59,964 nt of DNA from the NCBI GenBank assembly GCA_021204825.1, contig JAJPYR010000053.1:1-59964 (forward strand), in the 5' to 3' direction. The notes beneath the pieces are model-generated. The model saw only the letters and a program-made list of their open reading frames with translations, did no database searches and was not told where the DNA came from. The position numbers and the translations under genes are program-made. The stretch comes from Clostridia bacterium (GTDB lineage Bacteria; Bacillota; Clostridia; Christensenellales; Borkfalkiaceae). Positions 53,540 to 59,964 of this stretch are shown here, piece by piece; positions within the stretch are counted from its first letter, which is position 1, and each line of letters starts with the position of its first letter.

Positions 53540-56011
53540 TTACTCTACGGCAACGACAGCGGAGCCTGTCATGTCACCGGATACTGCGGAGACGGACACC
53601 TGTCCGGATTCACCGGCCTTCACCACGCACATTGCCTCGCCGTAGTAGGTGTCCGTGGTGTCTGAAAGATAGCTGCCGGTATAGACGGGAGCCGCGCTGC
53701 CTACTGCGAGGAGCTCGCCGCCCGCAACGGAGACGGTTATGTTGGCGCGCTCAAGGGGCTTTACCGTGCCGTTTGCATCCGTGAACTTGAGACGGATGAA
53801 GCAGAGCTCGCCGGGTTTTACGGAAGCCTTTTCCGGGGCTACGGTAAGCTGCGTGTCATTGCCGGCTGTGGTGAGAACGCTGGATGCAAGCTCCTTGCCG
53901 TCATTGTCCAAAGCTACGGCCTTGACCTCGCCGTCCGCGTACTTGGTCTTGAAGACATAGCGGCAGTTCTTCTTGAACTTCTTCTCGCCAACCTTGGTGC
54001 CGTTTATATAGAGGGCAACGCGGGGTGCCCTGGAGTATACCTCCACCTGCGCGTCATTCCCGTTAAGTCCGTTCCAGGACCATGAAGGGATGGCGTTGGA
54101 GAACTTCCACGCGGAAGGGGAATGCTTGTCATTTGTGTGGTTTACGGGCACTACGGAGATGTACGGGCCTTCCTCAAGCTCGAAGGCAACCTTGGTGTAG
54201 AGGGCTTCGCCGAGCTCGTTTCCTATGAGGTCCACACGTCCTGCGCCTGCCGTCATCCAGCCGTTGCCGTGGGTGAAGTCCTCAGCATAGTCCCTGTACT
54301 CCCACGCGCCTATGCCGTTCTCGCCGAGGTAGTCTATTCCGGACCAGACGAAGTCTCCTATGAGGGCGGGACGGTCCTTTGCAAGCTCCCAGAACTTGTA
54401 TGCGTCCGAGCAGAATGTCTCAGAGCCAAGGATTACTCTGTCGGGGTACTTCTTTACATCGTGCTTGTAGCGCTTGATGCCGTAGTTGTAGCCGGCGGCG
54501 TCCATTTCGGCATAGCAGCCGCGGGTGGTCACATCGCAGAAGTACATAGTGGCCATGGTTGTCATGAAGCCGGAGCCGAGCATTCCTGCAAGATTGTTGA
54601 AGAACTCAGATCCTACGGCCTTCTTTTTCTTGGCCTTTGCAGGCTTCTTCTCTGTCTCTGCATCTGCATCCGCGCCCTTCTTTGCAGCTTCCTTCTCTGC
54701 CTTTGCTGCGGCTTTGGCGGCCTTCTTTTCTGCCTTCTGGGCTTCCTTTTCTGACTTCTTGTCCGAGTACTGGCCCATGCCTATGGATGACAGGAAGTTG
54801 AAGAAGATGTTTACGCCTACGGTAACAGGCCTGTCCGGATCCAGCTCCTTGCAGACGGCCTTCATCTGCTTGAAGAACTCTATGCCCTTCTTCTGAGCCG
54901 TCTCTGCAACCTCGTTGCCGAGGGAGTACAGTATGACACAGGGATGGTTGTAATCCTTGTCTATCATGTCCGCGATGTCCTGCCGGTACCAGTCCATGAC
55001 GTACCTGCCGTAGTCAAACTTGCACTTGTGGATGTACCACATGTCCACATACTCGTCCATCATGAGCATTCCAAGCTCATCGCAGGCGCGGAGCATTGCC
55101 TTTGAGCAGGGGTTGTGGGCGGAACGGACGGCGTTGTATCCGGCCTTCTTGAGGATAGCTATCTTTCTGTACTCAGCGTCATCGTAGCACCTTGCGCCGA
55201 GGATGCCGTTGTCATGGTGTATGCATCCGCCGCGGATGATGACCCTTTCGCCGTTCAGGCAGAATCCTTCCTTTGCGGTCACAGTGGCTGTGCGGATGCC
55301 GAACTTTTCCGTTACAGCATCATCGCCAAACTCTGCCGTGCACTCATACAGCTCCGGGGTCTCCGGGGTCCAGAGCTTTGCGTCCGCTATCTCAAATGTA
55401 AATGATGCTGTATTGTCCTCGGCCTGAGCCTCTGCCTTTGCGACGGTTGCGCCGTCTTTGGAGATCTGCACCTTTACTGTGCCGGGCTGGTTTACGGCAA
55501 CCTTTACTTCAACGACTGCGGGATTTATCTGGGCGGTGCGGATCTTGATGCCGTTCATATTGATGTGGGCCTGTTCCTGCACATGAAGCCATACGGGCCT
55601 GTATATGCCGGCGCCGGAATACCAGCGGCTGTTGGGCTGGGCCGCGTTGCGGGCTATGACACGGAGTGTGTTCTCCCCGTCCCACTTTACGGCCTCAGAG
55701 ATGTCCACGTAGAAGTTGGTGTAGCCGTACGGGCGGAAGGCTATCTTCTCGCCGTTGAGGTATACCTCGGGCTCCATGTAGACGGCCTCAAACTCAAGGT
55801 TCAAAACCTTGCCCTTCAACTCTTCCGGAAGCGTGAAAGTTTTCTCGTACTCGTAGTCCTTGCCTTCTATCCAGCATCCGTTGACGCCGCAGGCGGCATC
55901 ATCCGAGCGCTCCTCGTCAATCATGGCATCATGGGGAAGTGTCACATCCTTCCAGTCCCCCTGGTCCAGGTGAGCATATCTCCATCCGTTGTTGAAGCTG
56001 TATGTCTTCAT
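53540..56011 (-). CDS. GH2 glycosidase (beta-galactosidase/glucuronidase family)
   Basis: The 823-residue protein starts with the GH2 sugar-binding domain (FNNGWRYAHLDQGDWKDVTLPHDA), has the Ig-like domain, the TIM barrel with the acid/base in YSLGNEVAET (about residue 300) and nucleophile in LGSETFCSDAY, then C-terminal beta domains. Between the two catalytic glutamates lies a charged insertion of ~50 lysine/alanine/glutamate residues (about 388-445), seen also in other Clostridia GH2 enzymes. There is no signal peptide, so it should be cytosolic and act on imported oligosaccharides. GGAGGGG precedes ATG 56011. Beta-galactosidase is most likely; beta-glucuronidase or another specificity is possible. 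Confidence 0.88.
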   Translation of the reverse strand: MKTYSFNNGWRYAHLDQGDWKDVTLPHDAMIDEERSDDAACGVNGCWIEGKDYEYEKTFTLPEELKGKVLNLEFEAVYMEPEVYLNGEKIAFRPYGYTNFYVDISEAVKWDGENTLRVIARNAAQPNSRWYSGAGIYRPVWLHVQEQAHINMNGIKIRTAQINPAVVEVKVAVNQPGTVKVQISKDGATVAKAEAQAEDNTASFTFEIADAKLWTPETPELYECTAEFGDDAVTEKFGIRTATVTAKEGFCLNGERVIIRGGCIHHDNGILGARCYDDAEYRKIAILKKAGYNAVRSAHNPCSKAMLRACDELGMLMMDEYVDMWYIHKCKFDYGRYVMDWYRQDIADMIDKDYNHPCVILYSLGNEVAETAQKKGIEFFKQMKAVCKELDPDRPVTVGVNIFFNFLSSIGMGQYSDKKSEKEAQKAEKKAAKAAAKAEKEAAKKGADADAETEKKPAKAKKKKAVGSEFFNNLAGMLGSGFMTTMATMYFCDVTTRGCYAEMDAAGYNYGIKRYKHDVKKYPDRVILGSETFCSDAYKFWELAKDRPALIGDFVWSGIDYLGENGIGAWEYRDYAEDFTHGNGWMTAGAGRVDLIGNELGEALYTKVAFELEEGPYISVVPVNHTNDKHSPSAWKFSNAIPSWSWNGLNGNDAQVEVYSRAPRVALYINGTKVGEKKFKKNCRYVFKTKYADGEVKAVALDNDGKELASSVLTTAGNDTQLTVAPEKASVKPGELCFIRLKFTDANGTVKPLERANITVSVAGGELLAVGSAAPVYTGSYLSDTTDTYYGEAMCVVKAGESGQVSVSAVSGDMTGSAVVAVE

Positions 56012-56072
56012 TTTTCCCCTCCATACTGTATGATTTATGCGGGTTTTGTGCACCTTCCGCGCAAAATCTGTC

Positions 56073-56091
56073 ATTGCATATTCTATGCAAT
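56073..56091. promoter_or_regulatory. Palindromic operator candidate upstream of GH2
   Basis: Eight-base perfect arms ATTGCATA and TATGCAAT flank TTC, 62 bp before the GH2 start codon. On the minus strand TAGAAT in the centre could be a -10 box, so a bound repressor would block initiation. Confidence 0.4.
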
Positions 56092-56298
56092 ATGCCGCCG
56101 TTTTGCGGCCGGTTTCGTAAAACGGGCTTAAGTTTTCGTAACTGAAATTGCGCCTTTAAAAATCAGCACGATTTTAAGGCAAAACATACTCTTTGGCAAA
56201 TTTATCAGTCTGAATGTGCTTATCCGGCGGCATAATCTGCACATCGGCATATTTCTGTACCTTATACGGCGAAGAATATCCCGGCCTGTACAAATACA

Positions 56299-56317
56299 GC
56301 CGGGCACTGTGCCCGGC
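56299..56317 (-). terminator. Hairpin after the histidine kinase gene
   Basis: GCCGGGC and GCCCGGC pair around a five-base loop; on the minus strand TGTATTTGT follows. A second seven-pair stem (56361-56377) lies nearer the stop codon without a T-run. Confidence 0.5.
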
Positions 56318-56380
56318 CGGTTCCTGTCTGAGTGTATGTGCTGCCCGCAGGGGACACAGGGTGCCCGATGCGGGCACGGA

Positions 56381-57799
56381 TCAGGCCGGATCTGCGGCGG
56401 CCTGCCGGCGGTTGAAAAAGCCTGCGGAGATGATGAAGAGCCCGTCCTCGGTTCTGAAAGTGAGGACGCCGCCGTATTTTTCCGCCACGGCCTTTATGGA
56501 GCGGACGCCGAACCCGTGGTTCTCCTTGTCCGGCTTGGATGTTATGGGGAAGCCGCTGCGGTCCAGGGCGAGTGGCTGGTCCTCGTAGTAGTTTTCTATG
56601 CGCACGGTGAGCATGTCCCCGCGCTGCATGGAGGTAAGGCGCATAAAACGGTTCTTCTCATCAACCTTGAGAAGGTACTCTGTGGCGTTGTCTATCGCGT
56701 TCCCGAAGAATGAGTCCAGATCGCCCAGGGACATGAAACTTAGGGCTTTGCCGTCCAGCATGACGCTCATTGTTATGCGGTTCACGTCGCAGTACGCCGA
56801 CTTCTGCATGAGAAGGATGTTGAGGTCATCGTTGCCCGTGTCTATGTTGGTGTCATAGATGGAGATGGCATCCTGCAGTTCCTTTACGTATCCCGGGTCT
56901 ATGCCGGAGCCGGAAAGCATGCTGCCTATCTGGTGCTTTAAGTCATGGCACTTGATGTTTATGGTCTCCATGCTCTTTTTTGTGTCCTCGGACTGCTTTT
57001 TGTAGTTCTCAAACTGGATCTTGGCAAGGTTTCTCTCCTGCACCTTGCTGATCCAGCTGAACATGAAGAACTCTATGAGAAGGATTGTGAAGCTGAAGAT
57101 CACGGCCACGGCGTAGAACAGATAGCGCATGACGGCAATGTCGTATAACAGAGCGGACCCGTTGCCGTCCTCCGCCCCGTATATGGACCCGCACACTTCA
57201 AGGATCAAGACCACTGCCAGGACGGCTGCAAAAACGGCAAGTATGTATCCGTTGAGGTCCCTGTCCATGCTGCCCTTGTACCTGCTGATCCTGCGCACAA
57301 AGACGAACCATGCGGCCGTGAGGCACACAATATGAATGACGAAATAAAAAAACCAGGACCAGAAATCAGAGCCGTTGATTATGACGGTGTACACGGACGG
57401 CACGCCCGTTATCATGAGAAGGATGTTGTACAGGCCAAGGCTTATTGTCGCAGCGCATTTCCCGGCAACGGTCGTGAACAGAATGATGCCGGGCTTTTCG
57501 TCAAAGCAGAGGAACATCATGCCTATGGACGCCGCAAAGACAACAAGATACATTATGATGGAAAGGCCCGCTGTCGTTCCGTCTTCGGAGGAATAGTTCC
57601 GGACATAGACGTAGAAATAAAAAGACCCGTATGAAACGGCAAAACAGACGGCAATAATGGCTGCGAGGCACAGCGCAAGGCGCAGGCCGAACATGCGCCT
57701 GCGCTTCAGCGTCCCGGAGAACAGCAGAAAGTAAGCGGATGTCTCCAGCGCGTTTAAGCCCATCAGATACAGGAAGTGCCAGTATATCCAGTTAATCAT
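56381..57799 (-). CDS. GHKL-type sensor histidine kinase (AgrC-like)
   Basis: The N-terminal ~230 residues form about six or seven membrane helices. The dimerisation histidine lies in INIKCHDLKHQIGSM (about residues 284-298), and the C-terminal GHKL ATPase shows the N-box FFGNAIDNATEYLLK (about 375) and the glycine-rich HGFGVRSIKAVAEKYGG (about 435). It autophosphorylates and passes phosphate to a response regulator, here the LytTR-type protein encoded 65 bp upstream. Such pairs usually sense peptides or envelope cues. Start 57799 was chosen over 57838 because it leads straight into the first helix and has GTGGAAG upstream. Confidence 0.88.
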   Translation of the reverse strand: MINWIYWHFLYLMGLNALETSAYFLLFSGTLKRRRMFGLRLALCLAAIIAVCFAVSYGSFYFYVYVRNYSSEDGTTAGLSIIMYLVVFAASIGMMFLCFDEKPGIILFTTVAGKCAATISLGLYNILLMITGVPSVYTVIINGSDFWSWFFYFVIHIVCLTAAWFVFVRRISRYKGSMDRDLNGYILAVFAAVLAVVLILEVCGSIYGAEDGNGSALLYDIAVMRYLFYAVAVIFSFTILLIEFFMFSWISKVQERNLAKIQFENYKKQSEDTKKSMETINIKCHDLKHQIGSMLSGSGIDPGYVKELQDAISIYDTNIDTGNDDLNILLMQKSAYCDVNRITMSVMLDGKALSFMSLGDLDSFFGNAIDNATEYLLKVDEKNRFMRLTSMQRGDMLTVRIENYYEDQPLALDRSGFPITSKPDKENHGFGVRSIKAVAEKYGGVLTFRTEDGLFIISAGFFNRRQAAADPA

Positions 57800-57864
57800 G
57801 TCTTCCACCTGTGCCCCGGCCCCGCACTCCGCATTCATGCGGCAGCCAATAAACCAATGTGCAG

Positions 57865-58563
57865 TTATCCGTTCATGTACTCAAGGAGCTTTAACCTGAA
57901 ACCCTCTTTCTTGCCCTTGGACATCTTCAGGACATCATCAGCCACATAAACGTCCATTGAATCCACTTTCTTTACCCAGGCAAGGTTCACGAGGTAGCAG
58001 CTGTTGCACCTTGCGAAGCTTTTTGGAGGAAGTTTTGTCTCCATGTCCGTAAGGGCTCCGAAAAACTGCGTCTCACCTTCCGCCGTGTGGATTACGACAA
58101 AATGCTTCACAGACTCAAGGTAATAGATGTCTGCCACACGGATTCTGTACGTGCCCCTTGTATTGGTTATGGAGAGATACTCTGCGGATCCGGGGTCAAT
58201 CCTTTTGGCCACGCGCGAAAGCATGGTCTTAAAGGAACTGTACTCCACAGGCTTGACAAGAAAAGCCAGGGCCTCCACTTCATACCCCTTGAGGGCAAAC
58301 TGCTTCAGGTTGGTTATGAAGACTATTATGACGGAGGAATCAAACTCGCGGAGCTTCTTTGCTGCATCCATGCCGTTCATGTACGGCATCTCTATATCCA
58401 TGAAGATGACGTCATATACAGGCTTGTAGCCGTCCAGAAAGGCCAGCCCGTCCGAAAAGTGCGTTATTGCACACTTGCCGCCTGTTTCCGCCTCAAACTG
58501 CCTGCAGTACCCTTTAATCAGCTCAACCTCTTTCAAGTCGTCTTCAACAAGCGCTATGTTCAT
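57865..58563 (-). CDS. LytTR-family response regulator
   Basis: The receiver domain (1-120) has the acidic pair VEDD at residues 6-9, phosphoacceptor D56 in FMDIEMPYMNG, a conserved threonine in VFITN, and the lysine in FLVKPVEY. The LytTR DNA-binding domain fills residues ~130-230, with YYLESVKHFVVIHTAEGE and FARCNSCYLVNLAWVKKV. It binds direct repeats near promoters. The start follows AGGGG. It is transcribed ahead of the GHKL kinase, so the two form a two-component pair. Confidence 0.93.
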   Translation of the reverse strand: MNIALVEDDLKEVELIKGYCRQFEAETGGKCAITHFSDGLAFLDGYKPVYDVIFMDIEMPYMNGMDAAKKLREFDSSVIIVFITNLKQFALKGYEVEALAFLVKPVEYSSFKTMLSRVAKRIDPGSAEYLSITNTRGTYRIRVADIYYLESVKHFVVIHTAEGETQFFGALTDMETKLPPKSFARCNSCYLVNLAWVKKVDSMDVYVADDVLKMSKGKKEGFRLKLLEYMNG

Positions 58564-58778
58564 CTTTAACCCCTTATTTGCATCCTACGGGCAAACCGCA
58601 TCGGAATGCCGGAACACACTTTGCCCCAAAGAAATGCCGTTTCAGCTTCACTTCTCTCAGCGGAAACAGGCGCATATGAGCTGTGCATGCATTACAGACG
58701 CGTCCTATGTCCTGGGGAACTCCCCGGAGCCTGGAAAACTGCCTGCAGCATTTTTTCTTCCGTTTCTCCGTTGGCTGT

Positions 58779-58807
58779 ATTTTATACTATCACATCCGGG
58801 ACTTCAA
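58779..58807 (-). promoter_or_regulatory. Promoter of the two-component operon
   Basis: On the minus strand TTGAAG (58802-58807), 17 bp, TAAAAT (58779-58784). The leader before the response regulator would be about 200 bases. Confidence 0.5.
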
Positions 58808-58881
58808 GGATTTTAAATTCAAAATCAGGAAAATCATGGATTCCGCGGCGGGAAAAGCCGCAGGACTCATATTTTTATGTG

Positions 58882-58907
58882 CGTTTGCGCAAACGGCATG
58901 GTATAAT
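58882..58907 (+). promoter_or_regulatory. Palindrome and extended -10 of the AraC-type gene
   Basis: CGTTTGCGCAAACG (58882-58895) is a perfect palindrome placed where a -35 would sit. TGG-TATAAT (58899-58907) is an extended -10. Binding at the palindrome, perhaps by the gene's own product, would control expression. Confidence 0.5.
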
Positions 58908-58926
58908 GGAACCCGGGAGCACAGTT

Positions 58927-59868
58927 ATGGAAAAAGATGAGCAGAAGATAGAAACCGTGAGCTATGAGAAGCAGAGCTTCATGAAGCTGTTTGTGAACGG
59001 CATATATTACCGTGCGCCGCACAGGCATACGGAGCCGGAGATAGACCTTGTATGCAGCGGAAAGTACAAGGTCATAACCAAGGACACAACCTATGACGCA
59101 GGCAAGGGGGATGCCCTTGTCTTCAGCCCGTACCAAAACCACGAGCTCAAGAGCGCGGACGGGGACAGGGTCCAGGTGCTTATCCTGCAGATATCAAAGG
59201 AATGGCTCAAATCATTGAAGCTCGGGAACATAAGCTTCAAGGGCACGTTTGTGGATGCCCGCGGCGATGCAGAAGCCCTAGGCAGGTTCTACAGGGACTT
59301 CCTGGAGCTCGCAGTGAATTACTTCAGAGGCGGGGAGCTGAGCCAGCTGCAGTGCTCAAGGGACCTTTCCGCTCTCGTATATGACCTGCTGCAGATTGTG
59401 CCGTGGGAAAACACGGAAGACATGGCGGATGACTCGGATCAGGCCCGGTTCCAGAGCCTGCTTGCATATATAGAGTCCCATTTCACCGGCAAGATGTCCC
59501 TGCAGGACATGAGCGGATTCATGAACCTCTCCCCGCAGTACCTCTCCCATCTGTTCACCAAGACCCTCGGCATATCCATGAGGGACTATGTGACGAAGCT
59601 CCGCTTCAACCAGGCCATACGGCTCATAGACACCACTTCCCTCCCTCTCATAGACGTGTGCTATGAGAGCGGCTTCTCCAACTACAAATACATGTCCGGC
59701 GTGTTCAAACGGGAGCTCGGCGTAACCCCTATGGAATACAAGGAGAACAACGGAGTGAAGCCGGAGAAATCATTCAAGACCACAAACGAGTACATATACC
59801 CGGATTCCGTGTCCCTGGAGATTGTAGACAGGCTCATGGCAGACCTTATCCCGGAAGACTGCGAATGA
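58927..59868 (+). CDS. AraC-family transcriptional regulator
   Basis: The N-terminal half is a cupin-type sensor (about residues 20-100, with HRHTEPEIDLVCSGKYKV and YQNHELKS). The C-terminal ~100 residues hold the two AraC helix-turn-helix motifs: MSLQDMSGFMNLSPQYLSHL and the conserved SGFSNYKYMSGVFKRELGVTP. It probably binds a sugar and activates nearby transport or catabolic genes. It is the only plus-strand gene in the window and lies next to the GH2 and arabinose genes. ATG 58927 is chosen for GGGAG upstream; the open frame extends to 58606, but that part shows no domain and would cross the promoter. Confidence 0.9.
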   Translation: MEKDEQKIETVSYEKQSFMKLFVNGIYYRAPHRHTEPEIDLVCSGKYKVITKDTTYDAGKGDALVFSPYQNHELKSADGDRVQVLILQISKEWLKSLKLGNISFKGTFVDARGDAEALGRFYRDFLELAVNYFRGGELSQLQCSRDLSALVYDLLQIVPWENTEDMADDSDQARFQSLLAYIESHFTGKMSLQDMSGFMNLSPQYLSHLFTKTLGISMRDYVTKLRFNQAIRLIDTTSLPLIDVCYESGFSNYKYMSGVFKRELGVTPMEYKENNGVKPEKSFKTTNEYIYPDSVSLEIVDRLMADLIPEDCE

Positions 59869-59938
59869 AGCATGCCGGGCCGGAAACAGAGGCTTGCCGG
59901 CAAATGATAATCCCTAGTTCCCGAGATTTTTTATATCT

Positions 59939-59954
59939 ACATCCCTTGGGATGT
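59939..59954. repeat. Inverted repeat at the right edge
   Basis: ACATCCC-TT-GGGATGT forms a seven-pair stem 70 bp after the AraC-type gene. No T-run follows before the window ends, so a terminator cannot be confirmed. Confidence 0.35.
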
Positions 59955-59964
59955 TAATCGGGCA

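Larger units (their letters stand above)
56012..56380. other. Regulatory region upstream of the GH2 gene
   Basis: The 369 bp hold an inverted repeat ATTGCATA-TTC-TATGCAAT (56073-56091), two direct repeats TTTCGTAA 21 bp apart (56112-56120 and 56133-56141), and two hairpins after the histidine kinase gene (56299-56317 and 56361-56377). The direct repeats, two helical turns apart, would suit an AraC-type regulator. No gene is seen. Confidence 0.5.
58564..58926. other. Divergent promoter region between LytTR and AraC-type genes
   Basis: The 363 bp carry a minus-strand promoter for the two-component pair (58779-58807), a 14-bp palindrome (58882-58895) and an extended -10 box for the AraC-type gene (58899-58907). 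Frames that reach into this region on the plus strand have no ribosome binding site. Confidence 0.55.

Noticed and set aside
58606..58926. Upstream extension of the AraC-type gene
   Set aside because: The extra residues show no domain, the region carries the likely promoter, and a proper ribosome binding site exists only before 58927.

Overview
The window reads as chromosomal DNA of a moderately GC-rich Clostridia-type Bacillota, probably a gut or plant-polymer-degrading lineage. This rests on gene families: a YolD/Y-family polymerase pair, RarA, a GHKL histidine kinase with a LytTR regulator, DUF4867, Sel1 proteins, a GH3 enzyme with inverted domains, and arabinose genes. Strong purine-rich ribosome binding sites fit as well. 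Thirty-five of the 36 genes called lie on the minus strand; only the AraC-type regulator at the right end is on plus. I saw no tRNA, rRNA, CRISPR array, insertion sequence or prophage module.

Layout. (1) 0-3 kb is a visibly AT-richer defence-type patch: a Wadjet JetA homologue whose partners would lie off the left edge, an HNH endonuclease and an unknown membrane protein. (2) 3-6.5 kb holds DNA-damage functions: YolD, a Y-family polymerase and RarA. (3) 6.6-36.4 kb is the striking part: about 30 kb of same-strand genes behind one recognisable promoter (36393-36420). In transcription order they are two tandem Hsp70/actin-fold ATPases, an SNF2-type helicase with a cysteine-rich tail, a separate cysteine-rich protein, a 1438-residue membrane protein with MBG/Ig-like repeats, a zinc-ribbon protein, two helical/coiled-coil proteins, an HELFH metallopeptidase-like protein, an AT-rich insertion (26-aa and 354-aa ORFs), a DUF4011-type SF1 helicase with a degenerate nuclease domain, two paralogous small helical proteins that resemble ESCRT-III, and a classical AAA ATPase with a Vps4/Cdc48-type core. 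I do not recognise this set as a named system and regard it as the best candidate for an undescribed one.

(4) 36.9-39.7 kb holds two Sel1-repeat genes with matching promoters and terminators. (5) 40-43.7 kb is a sugar operon: FucI-like isomerase, DUF4867 and xylulokinase. (6) 44.2-49 kb holds a lipoprotein, a small membrane protein and a membrane-anchored GH3 glycosidase. (7) 49.3-53.3 kb is an L-arabinose operon (kinase, AraD, AraA). (8) 53.5-60 kb holds a GH2 glycosidase, a histidine kinase/LytTR pair and a divergent AraC-type regulator. Sections 5-8 together make a hemicellulose or side-chain sugar locus: glycosidases release sugars, kinases and isomerases feed them to the pentose phosphate pathway, and the regulators probably sense the supply.

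A near-identical palindrome, TTTGTGC-N5-GCACAAA, lies upstream of both the Hsp70-like gene and the DUF4011 helicase gene, which suggests the two ends of the 30-kb cluster share control.
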